From the NCBI GenBank assembly GCA_038496675.1, contig CM076656.1, forward strand, positions 17,695,662-17,759,661: DNA of 64,000 bases. Reading direction: 5' to 3'. Both the position numbers and the translations under genes were made by a program. Each line of letters starts with the position of its first letter. Within the stretch, counting starts at the first letter, position 1. Source of the DNA: Rachycentron canadum (taxonomy: Eukaryota > Chordata > Actinopteri > Carangiformes > Rachycentridae). Below the pieces are notes generated by a model. The model worked only from the letters and a program-made list of their open reading frames with translations, searched no databases and had not been told where the DNA came from. Shown here one piece after another: positions 12,766 to 24,868 of the stretch.

Positions 12766-14047
12766 TCATATGTTGATATCATGTCAGTGTTGTCTTCACA
12801 ACTTTACCATCAAGGGACAAAATAATATTTGTCATTGCATGCTCATTGTAAAAAATACAAAGGCTGGGTATTATTCTAAATGTTTAAATAGGTTGGCCAG
12901 TAAGATAGCAAACAATACTTACATTATTATGTTATGTTATGTTATTATTTTGAGAAATTTAAATGTTTTTCTGTAAAATGTTTTTTTCCATTTCACAAAA
13001 GCCAAAGCAATGACTTAATAAACACTGATTAAACATATTGTAAATTTAACTAAATTTGGATGTAAATCAAGAACTGTAAGAGGCTTATAACACTAGACCA
13101 GGTAATTGATACCAGCCAGACATTATGCCACTGAGATTTGATACCCAGTGCTACAGATTAGACGGCCAAGAGTATGAGGTTGTGCATGAGACAAGCCAGT
13201 GTAAGAGATTTATGAAAGCAAGGACAGAGGACGAGGTCAGGCGGGCGAACATGATGTTACTGCATTACTGCCTCTCCACATTAGTACAGTGTATTTTTTA
13301 TACATTCCACCCTGAAACAGGTCATTAGTATTGAAGATACTGAGCTTTCCACCAGTCCGGCCCTTCATCTCTGCCTCACTTTATCTCTCTCCTCATCTCC
13401 CATCTCTGCCGTGGCCTGAGTTCTACGTGTCTGCCTGTCTGGGTGTGTGTGTCTGTGTCTCTGTGTGTGTGTGTATATGAATGAGGCCTCTCTGTCTCGG
13501 CCGGTGTGCCCATCCAGCCGTGTCCTCGCTCTGCATCTCCTCTGGTGTTTCACTAAACATGCTTGATTAGGCAAAGTACATTCCCGGCCCTCTAATGGCC
13601 TGATGAGCCCCTGAGAAGATTACTACAGACACGTCAGCCCTGAGAGGGAGGTGCACTTTCAACCAGCTCTTTACCCCTCCGCTAACCACCAGCCACGCAC
13701 ACACAAATGCATGCACACACACAAACTCTGCAGGGCCCGTTAACCAAATGCGAATGCAATTGAATTAAGATCAGAAATAGAGCTCAGGCTTGAAATAGGC
13801 CAACAATGACTAGTTCGGGAAAGGTACTGTACATGATGTTATCTTACTGACTGCATAATTTGATTACCTTAGTTCAACATGGGGCTGCTAAAGAACTCAA
13901 ATAAAGTAACCTCATGCAGGTCAGTCTGTTTATTAAAATCCTCCCTCCTCTTTACATACTTTCATTCCCATTCCTTCTCTCACAACAGCTGCATTTCTTC
14001 TTCCTTCAAGCCCCTTTTATTGTCAACAGACTCACACTATCTCTCTG

Positions 14048-14073
14048 CACACACACACACACACACACACACA
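14048..14073. repeat. (CA)n microsatellite
   Basis: A short uninterrupted CA tract in non-coding sequence. Confidence 0.9.
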
Positions 14074-14357
14074 TGCCCACTCAAGTAATATCACAACGCA
14101 GGCTGTTGCTTTGTTTTGTTTGACATTGTCAAAGGTTAGCAAGTTAATTTAATGAGTAACGGAGAAACAGAAATCAAAGTAATTCACAAACATCCTGCTT
14201 TATTTCACATCCAATCCTTAATGTGGCAAAGATTTGTTAGACCTTTTTTAAAGCCGCTCACACAGTAAATTACTTTCTTTCCTTAGAAATAATTTTGTTT
14301 ATTTGGCATTTATTTTTTTAAATTTATAATTTTTTTGTATTACATATTGACTCCAGT

Positions 14358-14361
<4 letters not shown>

Positions 14362-14397
<36 letters not shown>

Positions 14398-14415
14398 CTC
14401 ACACACACTCGTCCT
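14362..14415. repeat. (AC)n microsatellite
   Basis: AC tract to 14393, then interrupted ACACTC units. Simple-sequence DNA. Confidence 0.9.
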
Positions 14416-16006
14416 CTTTATCTCTTCCCTGCACATATTGTCACACACGCACTCAAATTTCCCACACAGCCCTCATGACCCAGTCTGTCAGTGTATGTCA
14501 TTATTTATCAGGTTGTGTTTGTCTCCGCAGACACCATGCCTTTCTGTTTTGGGGTTGTTTATGCCATGTCGCCCAGTGATGAGATGCCCCCCAGCCAATA
14601 ACTGCCATCTTGCCCTGCAGTGCTCCTGTACTGTACTGTCTGTGCTGTATGCCCTAGAAAGAGTCCAGAAATGGAGGCTAACTTGTATTAAATCCACCAT
14701 TGCAGTGAGGAGCAGTGACATGCTCCCTTCAAAGCTGACACATGAGAGGAAAAAGCACAAAAAGGCAAAAATAAAATCAACATTTGCATTTTTGTAAAAT
14801 TGTAGATGTATTTAGTCAGCACTGATCATTTTCGTCAAGTTTGTTTTTTCTATCGTTTGTTTTTGTGGTAGATATTTGGTTTGAAATTATATGAAATATT
14901 ATTGTATATGATTTTAATTTCAATTCTCTGGTGTGCCAGATTTGATGGCGACAATGAAGACAAACTTGATGACTATCATTATTGTTATTATATTGACAGT
15001 GACAATGAAACAGTACTGTGATCAGCACTGAGCTGTTGTGTCCTGTTTGGATGCTGAATCTGAAAGGAGAAAGACGAGGAAGAGGAGGAGCGAATTAATT
15101 CACACAGACTGAGTTTCAAAAAAAGACTCCTCTGCTTTAGAGTGGAGTCTCCTGCTACTGTGAAGGACCCTGCCGTCCTGTGGCTCTCACCAGAGGCTGG
15201 ACCCTACCATTGCCCCGGGTACCTCGGGGCACGGTGTCATCAGATGACAACACATGTTCCTACTACGTGTACATAACCTTGATGCTTACATGTAATTAAA
15301 GTGCAGTAGCTGCATGACGACACAGCCTCTGTGTGTGTACAGAAGTAGCGACGTGTGAATTTGTACAGTACATGCAAGTGTGTGTGCTTGTGTCCGCAAA
15401 GAAATCTGTTTGTCGTCACGCAAAAAGCAACACGTGCATGCACCTTCCAACAACTGCACAAAACACACATACATTAGACACAGACACACAGACACAAACA
15501 GACTCCAGCAGTTGTTCACCATTCTCCACATTGTCCTGAGCTCTGCCTGTCACTCCGCATGGAGACTTTGCTCTATGTCAACTTTCTTATTCTAATAAAC
15601 CACTCAGACATTGACCTCTAAGTTGTGTTCATTGACTACAGGGTGACTCCCTCACTTCATTTAATTAATTCATTTATAATCAAATTTTAGAAAGAAAAAA
15701 AAAAGCACACTTAATAATACAATGTGAAATTGGTCCATTTCACAAAAAACTGCTCTGTCACCTGTTTTGTTACTGAGTTGCACAGTGATGGAAGAATTTT
15801 TATATATAAAAGATAATTCAAGTAAATCTAACAATGTATGCATTAATTTTACAATTAAAACTAATTGCAAAATTTACTAAAAAGTAACAAAAGCAAAAGT
15901 ATTTATTATGTAGAATGGACAGGTATGCAGAATACACAATGCATCACTGGCTACATCATGAGTCTTGTATATATGAATTAGTAACAGGTGACTATAAGTG
16001 GAGTAT

Positions 16007-16039
16007 AAGTATGAGTACCATTAAATGGTACTCATACTT
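16007..16039. repeat. Perfect short inverted repeat (16-bp stem, 1-nt loop)
   Basis: AAGTATGAGTACCATT is followed by one A and then by its exact reverse complement. The surrounding 15.7-16.1 kb sequence resembles a decayed non-autonomous repeat rich in GTAC steps, so the hairpin may be an internal part of a MITE-like element. Confidence 0.8.
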
Positions 16040-16759
16040 CAAAATTGTACTGCAAAAAACTGTGCAGGACTTTAGTACATGTACACCGCCTGGTTCTGAC
16101 TGCTATCGAGAGTTTTCACTCTTCTTACTAATAATGCTTTGTTTTATTAAATTCACGGGGAAAGTTCATTAATTGTGTTTCTGAAGTTGCCATTCTTCTA
16201 ACATTATTGTGGAGCCAAAATGAGAAAGCCTAATTTGGGCCAAGCATTGATTTGCAGTGGCATCTGACGTCTAGTGGGATTCCATACCCCGCCAACTTTT
16301 ACTTTATATTACAATCAAAGCATTGTGTAAGTGCAGAGTTACTGTATTTGCACATAAGAAAAATACTATAAGTGGTGAGTCAAAATATGGGGGGACTGGG
16401 GGGAGACCTGATCCCTCTGATTAGGACAAAAGAGGTAAAAATAATGCTCAAACATTTTATAATCCTAATTACTTGTAAACGTAAATATTACAATAGATAC
16501 TTACAATGGCCATGCCCGGGAGACTAATGTAAACGATTTCCGACACCCCTAAAGTGGACCGTACCATATCTTGACCTTTACCCTTTAACGTCTGGCTCGC
16601 GGTACGTTGCCCTAAGTTACGCAGACACCTGGAGGTTAATGTAAGTAACTTAACTCTCTACCTTGTTGAACACACTTTACTTTCTCCTCATCAAACTTTC
16701 TGAATTACATCGTGTCAGTCAGCTGCGGATGAACATGAATGTTTATGAAACTTTTGTCT

Positions 16760-16835
16760 TAAGTTGCAGTTTAGCTAACTAACTAATTAACGGCTAGCTA
16801 ACTAACAGTTTAGCTAACTAACAGTTTAGCTAGCC
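16760..16835. repeat. Imperfect GCTAACTAACAGTTTA tandem units
   Basis: About three near-copies of a GCTAACTAACAGTTTA-like unit. It resembles the GCTAA/GTTAGC-rich sequence often seen near fish promoters, and similar words recur in sh3gl1 intron 1 near 54.05-54.13 kb. Confidence 0.6.
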
Positions 16836-17054
16836 CATTAATGTGCCCGTTCATCTCCAACGTTGGCTCAGCTTTTCATTACCAATGTAAAATCTTAATT
16901 ATCTAATTTTAGAAAAAGCTGGGACTCAGTCATGAGCAGTGAGAAAAGGAAGGATTGGTTGTTGAGATGCAGTTTGACTCAATGTAGAGTCTAACTTGTT
17001 GGGTAATTGAACAATATTAAAATCTCTCTGTGTTGAAGGCTGGATAATTGTATT

Positions 17055-17260
17055 AGCAGTGGCTGAAAGTAATTGAGTATATGGACTCGAGGTACTGGAC
17101 TTTAGCACAATTTTGAAGTATTTGACTGGAGTATTTCCATTTTATGTAACTTTATACCTCCGCAACACTGTATTTGAGGGGGAAATATTGTACTTTGTAC
17201 TCCACTATTTATTTGATAGTTGCTGAAACAAGCAAGGTGCTGTAAGGACTGTCCCTGTTG
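17055..17260. repeat. Dispersed teleost repeat (non-autonomous, hAT-like?)
   Basis: Words in order: GTACTGGACTTTAGCACAAT, GGAGTATTTCCATTTTATG, GGGGGAAATATTGTACTTTG and TACTCCACTATTTATTTGA. I recognise the order as a common fish repeat built of GTAC-rich units. The class is uncertain. Confidence 0.5.
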
Positions 17261-17539
17261 CCTTTTACTGGGATAAAAAGTTGGTTGTTTTTGACAATTG
17301 TGTTGTTATAGAGCAGTATGAACCAAGCCCTCTGTTTGTGTGCAGGTTAATGTGTTGATATTGTTGCTGGAAAGAATTATAAATTATAAAAATCGTAGAT
17401 CACAGAATATCTACAGGTGTTTATATTGTCAGTCAGGTTGTGATTATGGGCTGTAAACTGTCAGTGTAAATCCTGTACAAGATACAGGTGTTTCCGACAG
17501 ATAGTTACCCCCACTGAGAATCTATAATTCAAAACCTGG

Positions 17540-17625
17540 ATGCGGGTATGTGGAGAGCAGGGGGCCCAAGATTTTGTGCTCAGGGGCCTCTGCAGTCTTA
17601 ATCCAGGCCTGAAGTTAGCGCAGGC
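17540..17625. repeat. Fragment of a GGGGGCCC-type dispersed repeat
   Basis: The segment AGCAGGGGGCCCAAGATTTT and the following GGGGCCTCT resemble the 31.3-kb stretch (GAGCCGGTCCTGACC, then AATGGGGGCCTCC). Both look like pieces of one dispersed fish repeat. The relationship is weak by eye. Confidence 0.3.
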
Positions 17626-18879
17626 TAACCAATTGGCTAAAGCGAAAATCAACTACAATATCATCACAATATCACCCATTTTGAAAAGATGCTACTCAGT
17701 AAAATTCTAGATGACTCAAAAAATGTAAACGCTATCCATATATTGTGGCTGTTCAACGCAAACTATATTATCTTGTTATTTTTAATGTTTTCAGATAAAG
17801 TTAAATACTTATCTTTGGAGCAAAAAGAAAAAATCCACCCAATAAATAAGCATTGAATTAATGAAAATGTATTCATTCACAGTGCACAGAGAATTACTGT
17901 TGTAGCGTAATACCATCAGTCTTCACTGGAAGGTGTAGTTGCTCCACAAGAAGATAGTTGCAATAAATGCCACAAGCCTGGAGCTAGACTTCTGCATATC
18001 CAGTAAAACAACAATAAAAAAAGTGTAAATCAATGAGAGGAATTGTCATTTACTTGTCAGCTCATATTGCCCCAGGTAGGTCGACATTTACATCACCCTT
18101 TTGCTTCACCCTCCTCCCCTCCTCACTGTACTTCTACTCCCCTGCCTCTCCCTCTCCTCCCCATCCAGCTTTTCATCTCTCTGGGGAGCCTATCAGGCCA
18201 TTTCACATCTGTTGAGTGGTGGAGGACCGTGAGGACCTGTCAGGGGCTCTCATTCGCTGGTGTTTTATAGGACTGAAGCCCTTCAGTGCTGCAGTACTCG
18301 AGTGATAGGGAGAATGGAGGAGGAAGGTGGGGAGGAAGGGGGGGTAGCTGTGTCCCACGCTGTACTTCCAATTCCTCAGGAGTGGCATCGTTGTTCACTC
18401 TCCTCTGCAGATTTAAGGTGACTGCATGTGCCAGCTTTGGGATAATTTACAGCTTGTTTACACCTTGCCCATGTCCTATTAGATCTGTGAGAAAGTATGA
18501 AGGAGTCTAAGTGACACAAGGGAGCCATGTCTCTGTCTATCTGTCTCTCTATCTGTCTGTCTACCTAGCTTCATCCCACCCCACCCCCCTCTCTCTCATT
18601 ATGATGAATCTGATTAATGAAGAGGCTGAAACAGTGCCAGTGGGTACTCTCCTTGATTTGACTCCCTACTCCACAGCTGAGCTCCACATAATGCCAGCTC
18701 TCATCCATCTCACCATCTCAATATTTGAAATTCATCTACCCACTTTTATTTAGCTAGGTGTACTTTTGTTATCACAGTGAGCGATTTATTCTTATTGATG
18801 TTAACCAGGTAATATTAACCATGTTGCTCCAGTCTTGAGCCTATTTTGATGGCAACATTTGATAATTAGCACAATCACA

Positions 18880-19185
18880 GGACAAATTTCAGCAATTTTG
18901 ACCTGCAGATGGGCTTAGGAAATCATCAAAAGATGAAAATTCATCCTGGGGGAAACATGAATGTATGTGTCAAATTTTGACAATGTTGGTCAGTTGTTGA
19001 AAGATTTCACTCAAAACCACATATGTCAACCTGAAGTTTGCACTAGAGCAAAGTCTGGATAGCTAAAAGTCATTAGGATTTCATCTGAGAATGTTTTACA
19101 AAAACCATGTTTTACAAATGTTCATGGCAGTCCATCCAGTAAATTGAAGATATTTCAGCCTGTGGCAAAGTCTTGGACTTACTCA
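18880..19185. repeat. Dispersed teleost repeat, copy A
   Basis: In order: TTTTGACCTGCAGATGGGCT, AAATTCATCCTGGGGGAAACATG (given for its position near 18937-18960), GTCATTAGGATTTCATC, TGTTCATGGCAGTCCATCCA and GAAGATATTTCAGCC. This matches a fish repeat I recognise, and it is related in opposite orientation to the copy near 33.8-34.1 kb. It has no coding capacity. Confidence 0.5.
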
Positions 19186-19974
19186 CAGCTGTCTAGCATT
19201 CTCTTGAGCCAAACCACAAGCATGGCTAAAAAAACAAATTTATATTAAATAACACACATGATGTCGTGACTTCCATTTTGAGCTCCACTCATGAATCCCA
19301 AACAGTTGATTCATAGTATACACTTACTGTTACTCAGGAAGATCTCAGCTCATTACTAATAAGAAATATCCAGCACATATGAAACATTTCTCTGTTAGCT
19401 TTGTAAATTACTACTGTGAAAGAGGTAACAGAGGTAAAATAAAGTGATTTGGTGAAGAACAGCTCAGTGTGAGACGTGACTTCACAGGGGTGAATTTGTT
19501 CCCAGGGCATAGAGGTCTGGAAAGAAAGACACCTGCAAAGGTCAAGATGGTAGCTTTCAGTATGTTGCATCAACTAGTGCCTAATTGATGGTGCACATGT
19601 AAACAACTGCATAGACGTGTAGATCTCATACATAAACCCTCTGACACACACATGCACACTAAAAACCCAGCTTCATCGAGGTGGTCGATAAGATACACCT
19701 GATAGTAAAATATATGCATCACAGTTTGAATTGTATTGTTTGTATCTATCTGTAGATAAATCCGATCATATTTATCACACAGTAAAAAATCATCATTCAG
19801 ATCGGCCAAGAGAAGTCTTTTTAATGGACAATGTTTCCTTTACATAGTTTTCAGTCAGACTCACCAGTGCCAACACACTGTACATAGTGAGGAGATGAGT
19901 ATGCCTTAGTAGAGAACAGGTTGTTTTGTCCACTGACAAATAATATTGCAGGTGCTTTGCAACAACAATCCTGA

Positions 19975-19990
19975 CCAGTAGGGGGCAGTA
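19975..19990 (+). promoter_or_regulatory. CTCF-like motif
   Basis: CCAGTAGGGGGCAGTA fits the core vertebrate CTCF consensus (CCASYAGRKGGCRS). It lies in the sema6b-ROR interval, in the same orientation as the better match at 53544. It is a motif match only, and such words also occur in fish dispersed repeats. Confidence 0.4.
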
Positions 19991-22900
19991 TAAGCTTCTG
20001 GGTTAAAAAAAAAAAAAAAAAAAAAACTAGAGCTGAAACCACTTAAATCCATAATGCTAAATTTAATTATTCCCTTTTTGTCCATTTCTCTCCTTCAGCT
20101 CTCTACCTAGCTGGACTCAGTGATCAAATCAGACCAATTTAAAACACCTTTTCACCATTTTAAGAGTATTTCACACTTTATTCTGAGCTGCTTTAAATAA
20201 TTCACTGTAAATGCCTGGAATGTATAATAAGCGACTCAGAGTCATGCGTGGATATGAGAGCAGAAAAGCACAGTAATAAGAGGGAGATAATGAAATAAGA
20301 ACCGTGTAGGAGAAAATTTATGATTGGTTTAAGAAAAAGAGAGCAAGAGAGAAGGGCACATTCAGAGGGGTTGGATGTGTTAATAGACATGTCCATAAAA
20401 ACTAATTTTGTATTTTGAGTGGGAGCAGAGAGCCCCCAGGTGGACATATAGAGAGATGTACAAAGGAGAAGGAGGAAGGAGTTATTGTTGCTTACATTAA
20501 AAAAGGAATAACTGCTTCTGTATGGACTTGTAGAAATCTTGAGCTCTAGACTAACTAATTTTTCAGTTTTGAGGACACAGTAATGTTAGACATAGGCTGG
20601 TGGTATGTGACCTCCTATATATGCTGGATTTTGTATATGAGGGCAAGCAAACCTTATGTAATTAGTGATTCTTATTAAACACTTTTGGGAAAATCCAAGT
20701 CAGTCTGTCACATGGGGATCCCTGTGAGGACTACCACTCACCAGCACACAGGACTGTGTTTGGGGGCCTCAAACTGGCTCCTCCAGTTGATGCGTGAAGA
20801 GATATCTTGAGGTTTTAGAGAATTCAAGACCCTTAATCTCAGCATCTTGTTATTTCTTTGTGTTAATCTCGACATACATTATTTTCTGCGCAGCAACAAA
20901 CAACTTTGTATTTAGAGGTACAGAAGGGGCTGAACAAATAGGTCAGTTCAGTTCATTGCAGTAAGCAAGCTCTGTAGTTAACCTCAGCTGACCGTAAGTT
21001 TAATTCACTTTATTGTAACCACTTAGCTATATATGAATGCAGAAAACCACTGACTGCTTGGAAGTGCAGTGCAACTTCACAACTTTTACTACTATTTCCT
21101 TTTGGCCTTGTCATTTGGCATCTTAACAGGTCTTTCCACTTTTATTTTTGCTTGATTTTCTAAATTGAGTTTGACTGCTGTACATTATGAGCCCCAACCA
21201 GTAGTCATACGTGACATGCACATCTGTGAACCACACAGAGCACGTATATGGGCCCTAATTGCAGTCAGCAGTGCGTGCGGCTGTGTAGGTGTAATTGGAA
21301 AATCAGCAGGGTGCGTGAGCAAATGTGTTGTTCTAATTGGCAAGTCGGCAGGGTGTACAGCTGCATCCTGTGCAGACAGTGTAGGCAGCGAACATCTTTA
21401 TGAACACAAAAACCACTGAGGTCTGGATGACGATGTGTGTTTTCATCTCCTATACTCACACCATTGCAAAGAACAGCTTGGAAAATATGTTTTATTGCCA
21501 TGGGGTGCAGCATGTGAGCTGTAAGCAAAACAATTTATCCTTCCAGTGCATTATGATGTGTAATGATGTGGGTATTGTCTGCAAAATTTCAGCATGAAGC
21601 AATACCTAAGGGGAATCAAGATAAGACTCTGAGCAAGGTACACATCCGGTGGGCTTATACAGTGATAATGTGAAGTTGGAACTGAAGAAAAAAGGAAAGC
21701 AGGCAAACTAACAAGAATTATGTTTTTGACAGATTTCACATGCTCACCAACTCAGTCAGATGACCCACAAGGTGCCACCACAAACACCCATGCTTTTGCC
21801 CCATCCTTCTGTGCAGCAGCACATAGCTTTTTCACATGTTTTTAAGAGATGACAGCTGTCAGGCTTTACTTGAAATTGCTGCAGCCTCAGCTAATTAGTA
21901 GAGTGTTTTAGCAGAGAGTTGAATTACCTCAAAATGTTCTTCCCTAAGCTGTTAGCTAAGAATTACATACTTACATGGATTCAGTATAATTTTTACTCTC
22001 AGTATAGTACACTTCTGACATAAATACTGTATCAGACAAGTCCACGCTGCATAAATCTGGTCGTCAGATGTAGCTGATGTTTGACCAAGATGGTGCCTAT
22101 TGCAGAATCCACCAAACTAAACCACTGTACCAGCTATTAAATATGATACAGTACATGAAAATACTTTTTTTCTGTTATTGCAACTATAATGGTTATAAAA
22201 TATCATAATAATATGTTTCCAACTATTATACTCATCATTCAGCTGTATTAGATACTGACAATGATGATAATGGAGATAGTGATGAGATAATGAGGCCATT
22301 TTCCTTCTAAATGCACCTACAAATTGTCTGCACTCTCTGTTTCCAGCTGTGTGATACTATTTGTAGGAGCTTTTGACAGAAGAGATGGTTTTGCATATCA
22401 AAGTGTTTGTGGTAGCAACGCAGAGTCTCCAGTCTGACAGGCAATACTGTGTGGAGCGAAATTGCCCAATTATCCTACAATCTGACATTATATGATTAGT
22501 ACACAGCAGCGTTCAGGGTAAAAAGAAAGAGAGGGTTTATAACAAAAAATCTTTATATTTGTTTTAAGAGAGCAAAATAATAAGTTTTTATCCGGCGGAG
22601 AAAAGAAACAGTGAATGTTCAGGTCCCAATGAAAACATAGCTACCCACGTTTAGCTTTTACAAACTTTTACAGTCTCTGAGATTAAAAGAAAATAGACGT
22701 GGTATCTTGCCTTTTCATCAAATTCAATCAAAAAGTCATTAGCTACAATCTTTAATTCAGTCCCAGTATTTACCAAACTTCTAGGGCAATATTTTTTGAA
22801 ATTGAATTGAATTCAGGTTTTTTCTGTTATGTGATTGTTTGTAGCTGCTTGTGTGACAAGGCTGCAGAACACATAAAAGGCACTCAACTTATAGATGTCA

Positions 22901-24494
22901 GAGTTTATTGGGGCAGTGGAGCAAAATACTCTTTTATTGCTGAGCTCTTTTGTCCCATTTCGGTTCCCTCTGCACCCTCATCAGTGCAATCTTTTTTGCC
23001 CCAATCTCTCTCCCAATTTACCAGTAAACTGTCCTCATTTTTTCTTTGCTCCTGCACACAAAGGTGTTTACTTGCTCTATGTGATGCCCGAGATTACATC
23101 TGCCATTGTCCAGCTGCGCGGGTTGGTGAGGCAACCAGGCGTGTCCATGGAAACGTGGTTCAGGGGTCAGTGTGTTGCAGATGCACTTTGCTGAGATTTA
23201 AAAAAACTGTAAATCGACGCATTGTGACGAGATTTTGAGTGAATTGGGAGTGGACATGCTTTGCTTTTGCTTTCCTGTTTGTATTTGTCCACATATCCTG
23301 GACTCTGTAACCTATTTTTCCCATAAACAAACCAAACAAATATAGGCATTTTTATTCCTGAAAAATATGATTAAACACACTTTCTATACGGGGGGAGGTT
23401 TAGGGAGGTTTAAGTTACATTATTTTGTGTCTCAATGCTCTTATTGCATTTGTGCTTCCAATTTCATGTTAAAATGTTATATTTCCCCTTTTATTTCATT
23501 CATTTGTATTTTCCTCTGAAATATAATTTTGTGTCATTATTAACTTATTTATTGGTGCAATAATACAATGACATGCCACGAAAATGCCATATAAATCAAG
23601 TTATAATGCTTAAGAACTTTATTTATTTCTACTTTCTTGACAATGTTTAAAGATATCCCTTTACCTTCAGCAACACATAAACACACTCACACTACACAAC
23701 CATTAACCACACTCACATCACATGCATTGCTCCAAGTAATCACTCAGTGGCTTATCAATGAGTGCATGTGTTGTGGTTAGAAATTTGTGTCAGTGTGTCA
23801 GTCCCAGTCCTGGTGATTAGCTGTGGTGCTGATGTGCTGTAACACAATGAGGGTTGGATTAATTGAAAACTGAGTCTCCTCTGAGCCATTATAGATCATG
23901 GTCTTACCACAGTCCGCCAACCACAGCAAGACTGAAAGTGAGACTGGCAGGACTGATACACAGCACTCTGTCTCTGACCCGGTCAACTCGGCCACATCAC
24001 TCACCTGAATGTCACTGACTCATTTCTAGAGCACCATTTGTTTTAGGAAAGATTCAGTGTCTGTCCTTGGTTTGGTTCAGCTTCTCAAGTGCATAAGATG
24101 TTGGAAGCTATAGAGAAAGGCCTGGATGCGCCCATTAAATGTAGTGTAAAATATTTCACGTTACGTTTTTTTACATTCAAAGTGGGTTTCTGATGCAAAA
24201 AATATGTAGTTCTGAAGGACTTGACTCCTCTGTATGCAGCCAGACATTTGAATGTCTGTGAGCAAAATCACGTAACTCTTTGAGTCAGTATGTGAAGATT
24301 AAGGTACACATCTGTGTGTGTGTGTGTTCAACCTTGGCAGTGTGAGGAATTTTCATTCATTTATGAGGAATGTGAAGAAACTTCCACGATGTAGTGTGAG
24401 TGTGTGGAGTTTTTTCTGTTTTGTTTTGTTTTTTTTTTTTTTACAGAAATTTTCATATCGCTACAATAAATGTACAGACATAATCCAGCCAGGT

Positions 24495-24620
24495 ACAGAC
24501 AAGGTATCACCAGTGGCCAGTTAGCTTAGGATAGGATATAAGACTGTGAACTGGGGTAAACAGCTAGCCAGGCCAGCTGCCTCCCAGCATCTCCAGAGCT
24601 CACTGATTAATAAAGTTGAA
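24495..24620. repeat. Dispersed teleost repeat fragment
   Basis: GCCAGTTAGCTTAGGATAGG, GGGGTAAACAGCTAGCCAGG and CCAGAGCTCACTGATTAATA occur in the order of a common fish repeat that I recognise. Non-coding. Confidence 0.5.
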
Positions 24621-24724
24621 TTTAAGTTGAATTATTGTCAAAGCCAATGAATAAAAACAGCATATTGTGGTTTTTGGATGAAAATTTTTACCTTGTTTTC
24701 AGTACAGAACTAACTTCTGGCTAC

Positions 24725-24780
24725 CACATACAGTGGCCACAGAAAGTATTGATACAGCTTCACTTATCTTGGAGGTTTCA
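24725..24780. mobile_element. Solo terminal fragment of a Tc1-like element
   Basis: TACAGTGGCCACAGAAAGTA followed by TTGATACAGCTTCACTTAT resembles the outer end of fish Tc1-like elements (CAGTGG...GAAAGTATT.AGAC...TTCA). No transposase sequence follows. Just downstream, 24803-24826 forms an 11-bp-stem hairpin, and 24851-24868 is a poly-C run. Confidence 0.35.
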
Positions 24781-24850
24781 TTTTAAAGTTATATTTTGGA
24801 ACTTTAACACATTAAAATGTGTTAAAATGACTATATTTTAGGTTGCTTAG

Positions 24851-24868
24851 CCCCCCCCCCCCCCCCCC
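24851..24868. repeat. Poly-C tract (18 C)
   Basis: An uninterrupted C homopolymer, prone to replication and sequencing length error. Confidence 0.95.

Larger units (their letters stand above)
10144..15599 (+). other. sema6b: Probable sema6b 3' UTR region, extent uncertain
   Basis: No coding region follows the stop. AATAAA occurs at 10210-10215, which would give a UTR of only about 90 nt. The next good signal is AATAAA at 15594-15599, followed by a GT-rich stretch, which would give a UTR of about 5.4 kb. Both are possible. The interval has long TG/CA tracts (10785-10860, 11963-12008, 14048-14073, 14362-14393) and a dispersed repeat near 12.5-12.76 kb, so much of it may instead be intergenic. 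No other gene is visible. Confidence 0.35.

Noticed and set aside
23105..23160. RFX X-box-like words (GTGTCCATGGAAAC)
   Set aside because: Deviates at key positions of the left half-site and has no promoter context.
22807..23238. Open frame of 143 codons
   Set aside because: Low-complexity Ser/Pro/Phe composition, no splice context, no recognisable homology. A chance frame in 64 kb.
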